Assembly: GCA_913044165.1 (NCBI GenBank)
Contig: CAJWMY010000002.1
Span: forward strand, 20,586-84,585
Source: an uncultured Puniceicoccaceae bacterium
GTDB taxonomy: Bacteria; Verrucomicrobiota; Verrucomicrobiia; Opitutales; Coraliomargaritaceae
DNA: 64,000 nt
Reading direction: 5' to 3'
Positions 41,007 through 50,452 of the stretch are shown one piece after another (positions within the stretch are counted from its first letter, which is position 1; the number at the start of each line of letters is the position of its first letter). The position numbers were made by a program, and so were the translations under genes. The notes under the pieces were generated by a model. The model ran no database searches. It had not been told where the DNA came from and was given only the letters and a program-made list of their open reading frames with translations.

Positions 41007-42110
41007 ATGGTGGCTAATCTCAAATTCTCTTTTATATCCGGGGATGATGAATTTCTTGTTAATGAGAAAGCAAAAGTTTGGTTTGAAAGTAAGTCAAAAG
41101 GAATCACGGAAGAATTGTCAAAAGAAGTAATTGATGGTCGTGCAAATAATATTGAAGAGGTTCGTCAAATAATAGAAAAATTTTCAGAAGGAATTCAGAC
41201 ACAGTCACTTTTTGGTGGCCCAAAAGTGATCTGGCTAAAGGCGGTTAATTTCCTAGCTAATTCTCAAATTGGGAATGCAAAAGGCACTCTTGACTTATTA
41301 GAGCATCTTAAAGTTATTCTTGGTGGAATAGAGAAAAATTCTGTCTTAGTTCTAATAAGCGCATCTCCGATTTACAAGGTACGCAATTTTTATAAATGGT
41401 GCGCGGAGCACTCTGAATTTGTTACTGTCGATGGAAGTAAAGCTGGGTTGGCACAAATAAAAGAACGAATTAAAAAATCGTGTTCAGATTCAGATGTTAA
41501 AATAGATTTGTCGGCGATTCAAATGCTATTCGATAAAGTTCAAGGAAGCTCTAGGCTTATTTCGATGGAAATTGATAAATTAATAACATACGTTGGAAAA
41601 TCTGGAATCATAGATGAAGGACTTGTAAGCGAAATGGTACCTAGCTTTGGAGAGGGTGATTTTTTTGAAGCAACAGACGCGTTTTTTTCTGCTGATTTGA
41701 TTTGGACGATGGATGCTATTAACCGACATTTTTTTACTCAATCAGAAGGCAGGCCATTATTAGGAAGTTTGCAGTCGCGTAATCGATTGATGATTCAACT
41801 CAGAATACTTAAGGATTCTGGAGAGCTCCAATCGGGCTATCCTGGATTTCAAAAAAATGAATTGGCTAATTTATCAAAAAAATATGCGCAGCATTTCGAA
41901 GCGGATATTATTAAATCAAATTTAAATATTTTTACACAAAACCCATATTACTTAGGTCGATTGGTTAAGGATTTGAGTAATTTTCCTTTAAAGCGTTTAA
42001 TTGATTTTCAGATTGCTTTTGCCGAGACATTTGAAGCCATTATTAAGAGTCCTAAGTTGCAAGGAGAAGCATTCAAGCAAATGGCTATGAGATGCCTTGG
42101 GGCAAAATAA
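41007..42110 (+). CDS. holA: DNA polymerase III delta subunit
   Basis: FISGDDEFLVNEKAK N-terminus, overall length and pattern of HolA; moderate sequence signal. Confidence 0.8.
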   Translation: MVANLKFSFISGDDEFLVNEKAKVWFESKSKGITEELSKEVIDGRANNIEEVRQIIEKFSEGIQTQSLFGGPKVIWLKAVNFLANSQIGNAKGTLDLLEHLKVILGGIEKNSVLVLISASPIYKVRNFYKWCAEHSEFVTVDGSKAGLAQIKERIKKSCSDSDVKIDLSAIQMLFDKVQGSSRLISMEIDKLITYVGKSGIIDEGLVSEMVPSFGEGDFFEATDAFFSADLIWTMDAINRHFFTQSEGRPLLGSLQSRNRLMIQLRILKDSGELQSGYPGFQKNELANLSKKYAQHFEADIIKSNLNIFTQNPYYLGRLVKDLSNFPLKRLIDFQIAFAETFEAIIKSPKLQGEAFKQMAMRCLGAK

Positions 42111-42175
42111 GGTTTTCTGGGGCACTTTTTTGTCGTCTCCTCAGGAAAAATCCTTTCTATATTATATATTATTTT

Positions 42176-43603
42176 ATGTCTAAAAATACAGTAAATATAT
42201 TAGCCGATCGTTATGCTTCAAATGAAATGAGAGAAATTTGGAGCGCAGAAGGTCGTGTACTACTAGAGAGAGATTATTGGATCGCCATTATTAAGGCTCA
42301 GAAATCATTAGGAATTGATATTCCCGAAAATGCAATTGAGGCGTACGAGTTAGTAAAAGATAAGGTTGATTTGGAGTCTATTCAAAAAAGAGAATCGGTA
42401 ACTCGCCATGACGTTAAAGCAAGAATTGAAGAGTTTTGTGAACTCGCTGGTTTTGAACATATACATAAGGGGTTAACTAGCCGAGATCTTACTGAGAATG
42501 TAGAGCAATTACAGATTTTCCGGGGGCTGAAGCATATACAGTTAAAGGCTGCTGCCGCATTGCACATCTTATCAAAGCGAGCGGATGGCTGGAGCGATTT
42601 AGTAATGACAGCTAGAACGCATAATGTGCCAGCACAATTAACGACTTTCGGAAAGCGCCTTGCGATGTTTGGTGAGGATCTCCTGCTTGCGCTTCGAGAA
42701 TTAAATCAAATTATTGAGCGTTATCCGGTCCGAGGACTTAAGGGGCCAGTTGGTACGCAGATGGATATGCTGACTCTTTTTGAAGGGGACGCAGGAAAAG
42801 TTGCTGAAATGGAATCAATAATTTTGAATCATCTTGGAATTAAAAGCTCACTGGGAACGGTTGGCCAAGTTTACCCTAGAAGTCTCGATTTTGAAGTTGT
42901 TTCGGCATTTGTTCGCTTGGCTTCAGGGCCATCTAGTTTTGCAAAAACTATGAGAATTATGGCAGGACATGAACTTGCTAGCGAAGGATTCGCTAAAGGG
43001 CAGGTAGGTTCATCTGCAATGCCCCATAAGATGAACAGCAGGAGTTGTGAGCGATTGAATGGCTTTGCGGTTATTTTAAATGGTTACTTAACAATGGCAA
43101 GTGGACTAACTGGAGATCAATGGAATGAAGGTGATGTTTCATGTTCGGTCGTTCGTAGGGTCTTCTTGCCAGATAGTTTTTATGCAATAGATGGACTAAT
43201 TGACACATTTATAACTGTTTTGAATCAAATGGAAGTTTATCCAGGAATGATAAAAAAGGAAAGGGAGCGCTATAGTCCATTTTTAGCAACAACTACTCTC
43301 TTAATGGAATCTGTAAAGCAAGGTGCAGGACGCGAAGCAGCTTATGAGGCTATTAAATCTCAAGCGGTTGCGGCAGCCCAAGCAATGCGCTCAGGAGAAA
43401 TGGAACAAAACGATCTAGCTGACCGCCTTGGATCGGACAAGCGATTTGGCTTAGACACGGCAACAATTCAAAGGTTGATGCAAGAAGCCCAATCCCTTAC
43501 TGGTATTGCTAAATCTCAGGTTAAGGAATTTTCTTTAAGGGTAGAAGAATTATTAATAGATCTACCGGAAGCAAAAAAATACTCACCGGAAGCAATTCTT
43601 TAA
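42176..43603 (+). CDS. purB: Adenylosuccinate lyase
   Basis: RYASNEMREIWS, GLTSRDLTENVEQ, GSSAMPHKMNSRSCE. ORF track start at 42092 lies within holA; ATG at 42176 fits the family N-terminus. Confidence 0.95.
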   Translation: MSKNTVNILADRYASNEMREIWSAEGRVLLERDYWIAIIKAQKSLGIDIPENAIEAYELVKDKVDLESIQKRESVTRHDVKARIEEFCELAGFEHIHKGLTSRDLTENVEQLQIFRGLKHIQLKAAAALHILSKRADGWSDLVMTARTHNVPAQLTTFGKRLAMFGEDLLLALRELNQIIERYPVRGLKGPVGTQMDMLTLFEGDAGKVAEMESIILNHLGIKSSLGTVGQVYPRSLDFEVVSAFVRLASGPSSFAKTMRIMAGHELASEGFAKGQVGSSAMPHKMNSRSCERLNGFAVILNGYLTMASGLTGDQWNEGDVSCSVVRRVFLPDSFYAIDGLIDTFITVLNQMEVYPGMIKKERERYSPFLATTTLLMESVKQGAGREAAYEAIKSQAVAAAQAMRSGEMEQNDLADRLGSDKRFGLDTATIQRLMQEAQSLTGIAKSQVKEFSLRVEELLIDLPEAKKYSPEAIL

Positions 43604-43667
43604 GTTAAGGATTGCTATTCTACCATCGCTTACTACAGATAGCTTTTTAATTTAAATTTACTTACAT

Positions 43668-44933
43668 ATGACGGAAATATTGCATGGGAATTGTTTAGTT
43701 GCTCAATCTGGAGGACCAACATCAGTTATTAATTCTAGCCTTGCGGGGGTTATCACAGAGGCTCTTAATCATGAGTGTATCGAAGAAATATATGGAGGCC
43801 TCAATGGTGTCCAAGGTATTTTACAAGAGCAATTAGTAGACCTTGCTGCTGAAACGCAGCAGAACATTCGAGGCTTGCGATATACGCCAGGAGCAGCTTT
43901 AGGCACATGCCGTTATAAGCTTAAGAGTGATGCAGACTATAACCGTATCCTAGAGGTATTTGAGGCGCATAATATCCGCTATTTCTTTTATGCAGGTGGC
44001 AATGATTCTCAGGATACAGCAGATAAAATTTCGAAACTCGCCCAAAAGAAAGGTTATGCTTTGAGAGTAATTGGGGTTCCTAAAACAATTGATAATGACC
44101 TAGTAACAACAGATCATACTCCAGGCTACGGAAGTGTTATTAAATATATTTCTGCAGCTATTCGTGAGATTGCCTGTGACAATGGCGCCATGGGTCAGCA
44201 TGATCTAGTACAAGTCGTTGAAGTTATGGGGCGCAGCGCAGGCTGGATTGCAGCTGGAGCTGCCTTAGCTAAGAAAAAGGATAGCCCTAATAGCGCACCG
44301 CACCTAATTTATTTACCTGAAGTCCCATTCTCTAAAGAAAAATACATCGACGATGTAACACGTGTTCTAAAGAAAGAGAAATTTTGCTTGATTGTTGTTG
44401 GCGAAGGCCTAGTTGATGCAGATGGTAATTATGTTTCTACGGATAGTGTCAGCTCAGATGCTTTTGGGCATTCTCAACTTGGTGGTGCAGGAGAATTTCT
44501 ACGCTCATTAGCTGAGGAAAATTTATCTGTAAAAGCACGTTCCATAAAATTAGGAATGGCACAGCGGGCAGCAGCTCATTGTGCTTCAAAATCAGACAGC
44601 GATGAAGCATTCATGGCAGGACAAGCAGCGGTTAGAGCAGCGGTGAATGGCGAGACTGACAAAATGGTTATTCTTGTTAGAACAGAAGCAGATGGTTATT
44701 CATGTGAGACGAGCTTGGCGCCTCTTTCAGAGATTGCGAATGGAGTAAAATTACTCCCAGAATCATGGATTAATGAAGATGGCGTATCTATGAATTATAA
44801 TTTCATAAAATATGCCTTACCATTAATTCAGGGTGAGGTCGAAGTTCCATTTGAAAATGGGATGCCTCAGTACATAGAATTAAAGAAAATTCATGAGGAC
44901 AAGCGCTTAGGTGCTTACGCATTAAATTCTTGA
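43668..44933 (+). CDS. pfp: Pyrophosphate-dependent 6-phosphofructokinase
   Basis: AQSGGPTSVINSSL, YAGGNDSQDTADK, GVPKTIDNDLVTTDHTPGYGS, VEVMGRSAGWIAA. Confidence 0.92.
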   Translation: MTEILHGNCLVAQSGGPTSVINSSLAGVITEALNHECIEEIYGGLNGVQGILQEQLVDLAAETQQNIRGLRYTPGAALGTCRYKLKSDADYNRILEVFEAHNIRYFFYAGGNDSQDTADKISKLAQKKGYALRVIGVPKTIDNDLVTTDHTPGYGSVIKYISAAIREIACDNGAMGQHDLVQVVEVMGRSAGWIAAGAALAKKKDSPNSAPHLIYLPEVPFSKEKYIDDVTRVLKKEKFCLIVVGEGLVDADGNYVSTDSVSSDAFGHSQLGGAGEFLRSLAEENLSVKARSIKLGMAQRAAAHCASKSDSDEAFMAGQAAVRAAVNGETDKMVILVRTEADGYSCETSLAPLSEIANGVKLLPESWINEDGVSMNYNFIKYALPLIQGEVEVPFENGMPQYIELKKIHEDKRLGAYALNS

Positions 44934-45457
44934 TTTTCCGTAGAGCTTAAAAGCTTTTCTATGGCCTTTATAGATTCTCGGATTCTTTTATCCAGACTCC
45001 CTTTTATATTTACAAAGGGCAGACTATCCTTGATCAAAGCCCTATAAATAAGATCTTGAATCTGTTTTTGTCCATCGGGGCTATCTCTTTGTAAAGGCTC
45101 AGCAATCCATGGAATATCATTTAGGCAAAAAAGATATAGATTGTAATGATTGAGATTTAGGGCTCTCTGAAGTGATTCGGGAAAGGATCTGAAATAATAA
45201 CGGGAATAGATTGAGGTAGAAAGAAGATTTGTATCGTGGAAGACGAGGGGACTTGCTTTTTTGCAGGCATTTTTTTCGTAAGCGATTTGTCCTAGAATAA
45301 TTCGCTCTAGGTCGTCTTCAGTCACGGCGGCTTGATATTTCGTGACATAATCACGAGCAAATTCATTTGAAAAAGGGGCATTGAAATAGGCAGCTAATGC
45401 TTTAATAAGCGTTGATTTGCCAGTTGATTCAGCCCCTATTAAGACAACACGTAACAT
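44915..45457 (-). CDS. NadR-type ribosylnicotinamide kinase domain protein (standalone)
   Basis: LIGAESTGKSTLIKALAAYFNAPFSNEFARDY, FHDTNLLSTSIYSRYYF, IAEPLQRDSP; next to pnuC. Confidence 0.85.
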   Translation of the reverse strand: MLRVVLIGAESTGKSTLIKALAAYFNAPFSNEFARDYVTKYQAAVTEDDLERIILGQIAYEKNACKKASPLVFHDTNLLSTSIYSRYYFRSFPESLQRALNLNHYNLYLFCLNDIPWIAEPLQRDSPDGQKQIQDLIYRALIKDSLPFVNIKGSLDKRIRESIKAIEKLLSSTENQEFNA

Positions 45458-45464
45458 AGAAATC

Positions 45465-46094
45465 CTATACAGACTTTTTTAATGATACATGCCAAGTTGC
45501 CCAGCCATAAATCGCTAATATAATAAATGTTAAAAAAAGAAAGGCACTGATCCAATACCCTTGGAGCGCCCATAAGTTTATGAATATTGCATCGGATATA
45601 AGCCAACAAAGCCACGTGCCTATGTATTTTTTACTGAGCATCCATTGGGCAGTAAAAGCAACACAGGTTGCAAAGGCATCGAAGTAAGGTTGGAATCCCT
45701 GAGTATAATTATCTAGTAGAAAGCCTATAGTAATAGTTCCAAGAACCCACATGATTATATTAAACAACCAAATTTTTATTCTTGTTGCTTGGATAATACT
45801 TTTAGAATTGGCGGATTTGTTCGCTTGGGGAGTAGAATCAGAAAAATATTTTCGGCTCCAATTCCACCAACCGTATAGAGAAATGAAGATAAAAATAACA
45901 TTTAATGTCATGTTAGCATATAAACCAGCTTCGAAGGCAATATATACATAGACTAAGTAGCAAAGAATGAAGGTTGGCCAAGTTAAAATCTTTTCTTTAA
46001 TGCTAAACCAAACCCCTAAAATCCCAGCTATTGTTCCAACACATTCTAGCATATTGACTGATTCTAAATAGGCAATTATTGGCTCTAGCATCAT
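45465..46094 (-). CDS. pnuC: Nicotinamide riboside transporter PnuC
   Basis: TIAGILGVWFSIKEKILTWP, LYGWWNWSRK, terminal YGWATWHVSLKK; multi-TM. Confidence 0.92.
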   Translation of the reverse strand: MMLEPIIAYLESVNMLECVGTIAGILGVWFSIKEKILTWPTFILCYLVYVYIAFEAGLYANMTLNVIFIFISLYGWWNWSRKYFSDSTPQANKSANSKSIIQATRIKIWLFNIIMWVLGTITIGFLLDNYTQGFQPYFDAFATCVAFTAQWMLSKKYIGTWLCWLISDAIFINLWALQGYWISAFLFLTFIILAIYGWATWHVSLKKSV

Positions 46095-46114
46095 TTACTC
46101 TATAAAGGCAATTG

Positions 46115-46414
46115 TTAGTCGGAGTCGATTATTTCAATGCGCTGCCAATAAGCTGAGAATTTATCAACAAAAGTCTTATGCAATGGGTCTAATTGATAAG
46201 CATCATGATCGTCTATGTTATTAAAGTGTATAGTTAAGTTATAGCTGTAATCATCTCTGACGACAGGTCTATATTTTGTCTCAGAGGGAGTTCCAATATA
46301 TATTGCTTGAATGGAATCAATTGCCTTTAAGCTTTCTAAGCCTTTTTCAAATTCTGAAATTTCTTTGGTGCTTAGACCGATCTTTAAATGAAATAATACG
46401 ATATGAATAAACAT
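46115..46414 (-). CDS. Dabb (stress-responsive alpha/beta barrel) family protein
   Basis: MFIHIVLFHLK...Y.HPLHKTF-like pattern (DDHDAYQLDPLHKTFVDKF). Confidence 0.8.
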   Translation of the reverse strand: MFIHIVLFHLKIGLSTKEISEFEKGLESLKAIDSIQAIYIGTPSETKYRPVVRDDYSYNLTIHFNNIDDHDAYQLDPLHKTFVDKFSAYWQRIEIIDSD

Positions 46415-46433
46415 AGTAAATTAGATGGTACCT

Positions 46434-47039
46434 TTATAATATAGTTTCAATGATTGCGCGTAATTCCGTATGAGATTTTGCAATAGTTAAATCAGGACGC
46501 TCCTTTATTAATTTTTGGGGAGGGCAATAAAGCGCTTTGTCATCAGCGATTTCAATCATACTCAAGTCATTGTAAGAGTCACCAGCAGCAAAAGTTCTAA
46601 AATGTAGTGCCTTAAAAGCTTCAACTGCTTTCCGCTTGTGGTCTTTCATTCTTAAGTGATAATCTGTAATGAAGCCTTCCTGATTGATTTCAAGGTGGTG
46701 GCAAAAAAGCGTGGGATACGCGAGTTTCTTCATCAGGGGTACGGCGAATTGAGTGAATGTGTCAGAGAGAATAATAAGACGTGTTTGTGAAGTGACCCAT
46801 TCCACAAATTCTTTTGCTCCAGGAAGCGGATCTAGTTCGTCAATTACGGCTTGTATGTCCTGTAGCTTTAATTGGTATTCTTTTAATATATCTAATCTAT
46901 ATCGCATCAGATTGTCGTAATTAGGCTCATCACGGGTAGTCCTTTTTAAAGCCTCAATCCCTGTCTTTTCAGCAAAGGCTATCCATATTTCTGGAATCAA
47001 TACACCTTCTAAATCTAAACAAACAATCTGCATACTCAT
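46434..47039 (-). CDS. thrH: ThrH-like phosphoserine phosphatase / phosphoserine:homoserine phosphotransferase
   Basis: VCLDLEGVLIPEIWIAFAEKTGI, LDPLPGAKEFVEW, ILSDTFTQF, AAGDSYNDLSMI. Confidence 0.88.
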   Translation of the reverse strand: MSMQIVCLDLEGVLIPEIWIAFAEKTGIEALKRTTRDEPNYDNLMRYRLDILKEYQLKLQDIQAVIDELDPLPGAKEFVEWVTSQTRLIILSDTFTQFAVPLMKKLAYPTLFCHHLEINQEGFITDYHLRMKDHKRKAVEAFKALHFRTFAAGDSYNDLSMIEIADDKALYCPPQKLIKERPDLTIAKSHTELRAIIETIL

Positions 47040-47065
47040 AGTTTATTATTTGCTAATAATAAGGT

Positions 47066-47692
47066 TTAGTGCAATGGTAATTTCGGTAAATTTAAAGCTG
47101 TTTTAGAACCAATCCACAAAATAGGAGAATCTTTATTTGCTGAATCCTCTAGAAGTGTATCGGTTTTAAAATTGCTTTGGATCTCCAATATGTTCCAAGA
47201 GAATGGGCAAGATTGTTCTCTCATTGTTTGCATCCATCCCCTTACTGCAATGCTTTCATTAAGTCCTCCGGCATGACCTCTGTATGCAGTAACAAAGAGA
47301 AGCCCATCCGCTTTGAGTAAGCGCATAGATTGTTCTAGTGCGGATAGAGTACTATTTGCTTTAGTGATAATTTTTTTGTCGCTACCAGGCAAGAAGCCTA
47401 GGTTAAATATAATTGCATCGAAGTAAGCATCGTAGTTCATTGATTCCATTATTGTCCCATGCTCTCCATGAATCAGCTTAGAGAGGCTTTCTAGTCTGGC
47501 TTCAGTTAGCTTTTTTTTTGTCGCTTTTATTGCCGATGCCTGAATATCAATTGCTACTATCTCTCCATTAGGTTTAACTAATTGAGCAGCCCTCAAAGTA
47601 TCGTAGCCATTCCCTGCAGTTGCGTCGAGAACACGCGAACCATTTCGCAGATGATTTTCTAAGCATTGCTGTATGTATTTAGCTAATCGCAC
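47066..47692 (-). CDS. Class I SAM-dependent methyltransferase (YtqB/rRNA MTase-like)
   Basis: VLDATAGNGYDTLRAAQLV, IFNLGFLPGSDKKI, TAYRGHAGG. Confidence 0.88.
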   Translation of the reverse strand: MRLAKYIQQCLENHLRNGSRVLDATAGNGYDTLRAAQLVKPNGEIVAIDIQASAIKATKKKLTEARLESLSKLIHGEHGTIMESMNYDAYFDAIIFNLGFLPGSDKKIITKANSTLSALEQSMRLLKADGLLFVTAYRGHAGGLNESIAVRGWMQTMREQSCPFSWNILEIQSNFKTDTLLEDSANKDSPILWIGSKTALNLPKLPLH

Positions 47693-47705
47693 GGAGGGAG
47701 TAATT

Positions 47706-48749
47706 CTAAAGTTTGTTATGAAAATAATGAATGAAATCTTTCGCCAATGAAGGGGCGCTTAAGGTTCCTTTCGAGCTAAGACCATTAATAGCATAGAGTG
47801 ATTTATAAATAGGGTGTTGGATAATTATTGGTTTAGTATTAACTGTAGTTGGTCTTATCCCAGTTTGATGTCGAAGAATTTCAAAAGGTAGGCGTGTCAT
47901 TATTTGGAGGGATTTAATTAAATCGTTCCTTGTTTCTAGTTTAGTCCCTAAATCAGAGATGCCTGTTTCATAGCTTGCGCCAAATCGATAAAGAGATGGT
48001 TCTATTGAATGAAGCCAGCGTTTTTTATAATATAGCCCATTAGGGAGTTCAAGGTCTGGGATTTTTAAAGTTAAAACATCTCCTTTGATTGGGGAAATGG
48101 GTAAATTAATAAAAAAGGGATTATTCAGAATATGTATACCCTGGCAAAAAATTACATTTTTTGCATGCAGACCTTTATAATGCCAGGTGCCTATTTCTTT
48201 TTTGGCAAATATCTCACAATTAACTTCATCCTCTATGTAAAGATCTTTCCTCATAAAATATGTTCTTAGGGAACCTAAATATTTAGGAACATCTAGCCAA
48301 TATCCTTCATTAATTAGAACACTTCCGAAGTCATCTGTAATCCCATTTGAGTCTTCTCCCTTTGCCAAGAGTTGATTTAAATATGGATTAAAGCGTGGGT
48401 TTTTGATTTTTCTAATTGCACGTAAAGAATCTTCCGGGTTTAAAAAATAGCGACGAATAGGAAGTGGTTTAAGTATTGAAATCTTCAAGGCATGTTCAAT
48501 AGACTTATAAAATGGTATAGCTTCTGACAATAAGCCTTCAAAAGCCTTGGATTTTGTCATCCATTTGCCAGTAATAGGATTCATGAATCCCCCGGCAACT
48601 AATGATGCAGTTGACAGTTTTGGGGCATCAATGAGTTTAAACCCAATACCCATTTCGTGGAGTTTCCACGCTAAAGTTGTGCCCGCTAAGCCGGCACCGA
48701 TAATTAAGTAATCAATCTGTTTTCGTTTAATGATGACAATAAAACACAA
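47706..48749 (-). CDS. FAD-dependent oxidoreductase (DAO family, MnmC2/glycine-oxidase-like)
   Basis: YLIIGAGLAGTTLAWKLHEMG, FMNPITGKW, SPIKGDVLTL, HQTGIRPTTVNTKPII, NGLSSKGTLSAP. Confidence 0.85.
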   Translation of the reverse strand: MCFIVIIKRKQIDYLIIGAGLAGTTLAWKLHEMGIGFKLIDAPKLSTASLVAGGFMNPITGKWMTKSKAFEGLLSEAIPFYKSIEHALKISILKPLPIRRYFLNPEDSLRAIRKIKNPRFNPYLNQLLAKGEDSNGITDDFGSVLINEGYWLDVPKYLGSLRTYFMRKDLYIEDEVNCEIFAKKEIGTWHYKGLHAKNVIFCQGIHILNNPFFINLPISPIKGDVLTLKIPDLELPNGLYYKKRWLHSIEPSLYRFGASYETGISDLGTKLETRNDLIKSLQIMTRLPFEILRHQTGIRPTTVNTKPIIIQHPIYKSLYAINGLSSKGTLSAPSLAKDFIHYFHNKL

Positions 48750-48815
48750 TACTTAAGATATCTAATTCTCAATGGTCAAGTTCACTTGGAAAATGAGGGT
48801 CTGGGTTTTTTATAT

Positions 48816-48832
48816 TGTTAAAATAGTTAACA
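48816..48832. promoter_or_regulatory. 17-bp inverted repeat in FAD oxidoreductase/zwf divergent region
   Basis: TGTTAA-AATAG-TTAACA. Confidence 0.35.
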
Positions 48833-48898
48833 GGCTTTTAAAGAGTTATAAAATTCTCCTTATAGGAAGGTTGCTTTATTTTAATTCTATCCCTTAAT

Positions 48899-48915
48899 AG
48901 TATAAAAATTATACT
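48899..48915. promoter_or_regulatory. 17-bp inverted repeat directly before zwf start codon
   Basis: AGTATAA-AAA-TTATACT, ends 2 nt before ATG at 48917. Confidence 0.4.
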
Positions 48916-48916
48916 T

Positions 48917-50452
48917 ATGGACGAATCAAGACACCCATTTTTAGAGGGACTAAGTAAGCATCGTGGTGTTCCTCCTACGGTTGCCGTAATATTTGGCGCA
49001 TCAGGAGATTTGACTGCACGCAAATTGCTTCCTGCAATATATAACTTGGGTGTAGATAACTTATTGCCGAATGAATTTCATTTAATTGGGTTTGGCCGGA
49101 AGCCTATTACAGATGAGAGCTTTCGGGATAATATGGAGTCAGCGATTCTTGAACATTCTCGCCGGCGTATAAAAGGAGAGATTTGGCAACGAGTTCGTGC
49201 AAATATGACCTATAATTCTTCGGAGTATCAGGATATCGATGGCTATAAAGCACTCGCTAGAAAAATTGATTTATTAGAGAATAAATTAGGTCGTAAAGTA
49301 CAGAGAATCTTTTATATTTCAACACCACCCTCAGTTTTTGAACAAATCATTGAATCCTTAGGCGAAAGTGGCTTAGCTCAAGCAAATTCCAATTCTCCTC
49401 TGGCTTCTAAGGTGATTATCGAAAAGCCTTTTGGGCGAGATCTTGAAAGTGCAAATAATTTAAATAACTTAATAAATAAAGTATTTCAAGAGTCTCAGGT
49501 TTTTAGGATTGATCATTATTTAGGAAAGGAGACAGTTCAAGATCTATTGGTTCAGAGATTTGCAAATGCTATATTTGAGCCTATTTGGAATAGAGAGTAC
49601 ATTGATTGTGTACAGATTACAGTTGCAGAAAAATTAGGGGTCGGAAATAGAGGTGGCTACTATGATGGAAGTGGCGCTTTAAGAGACATGGTCCAAAATC
49701 ATACGATGCAATTAGTTGCATTAACTGCTATGGAACCTCCTTTATCTTTAGATCCTGAATCAATAAGAGATGAAAAAGTAAAAGTTATTCGCTCGATCCA
49801 ACCTTTAAATTTAATAGGGGATAATAGTGATGTCGTTAGAGCACAATATAAAGAAGGCTTGATAGATGGTGAAAAGGCTAGGGCTTATATTGATGAGGAT
49901 GGTATTCCTAAAGATTCAAATACTGAAACTTATGCTGCCTTACGTCTCATGATTAATAACTGGCGCTGGAAAGGAGTCCCTTTTTATATTCGCTCAGGAA
50001 AGCGTATGGCTCTTAGAACTAGTGAGATTGTTATTCGTTTCAAGAAGCCTCCCGGAATTTTATTTTCAGGTGAAAAACACTTCAATGTTTCTGACAATAC
50101 AATGGTGATCCATATTCAGCCTAACGAAGGAATAACATTAGTTATGAATTCGAAAGTTCCTGGCTTAGAAACTAGAATGCAACCTGTTAAAATGCATTTT
50201 AGTTATGCAACTACTTTTGGCTCTAATACACCAGAAGCCTATGAGCGCTTGATTTTAGATGCAATGATAGGTGATAGTACTTTATTTATAAGGGGGGATG
50301 AGACTGAGGCATCCTGGAAGCTTCTTTCGCCCTTGCTTTCATTTTGGGAAGAGCGAGGTAAAGAAGAATTGAAATCTTATTCAGCAGGTTCTTGGGGTCC
50401 AAGTATAAGCGATAGTCTTCTTGCTCAAAAAATGCATGAGTGGAGAAACTAA
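48917..50452 (+). CDS. zwf: Glucose-6-phosphate 1-dehydrogenase
   Basis: IFGASGDLTARKLLPA, VIIEKPFGRDLESA, RIDHYLGKETVQDLLVQRFAN, NHTMQLVALTAMEPP. Confidence 0.97.
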   Translation: MDESRHPFLEGLSKHRGVPPTVAVIFGASGDLTARKLLPAIYNLGVDNLLPNEFHLIGFGRKPITDESFRDNMESAILEHSRRRIKGEIWQRVRANMTYNSSEYQDIDGYKALARKIDLLENKLGRKVQRIFYISTPPSVFEQIIESLGESGLAQANSNSPLASKVIIEKPFGRDLESANNLNNLINKVFQESQVFRIDHYLGKETVQDLLVQRFANAIFEPIWNREYIDCVQITVAEKLGVGNRGGYYDGSGALRDMVQNHTMQLVALTAMEPPLSLDPESIRDEKVKVIRSIQPLNLIGDNSDVVRAQYKEGLIDGEKARAYIDEDGIPKDSNTETYAALRLMINNWRWKGVPFYIRSGKRMALRTSEIVIRFKKPPGILFSGEKHFNVSDNTMVIHIQPNEGITLVMNSKVPGLETRMQPVKMHFSYATTFGSNTPEAYERLILDAMIGDSTLFIRGDETEASWKLLSPLLSFWEERGKEELKSYSAGSWGPSISDSLLAQKMHEWRN

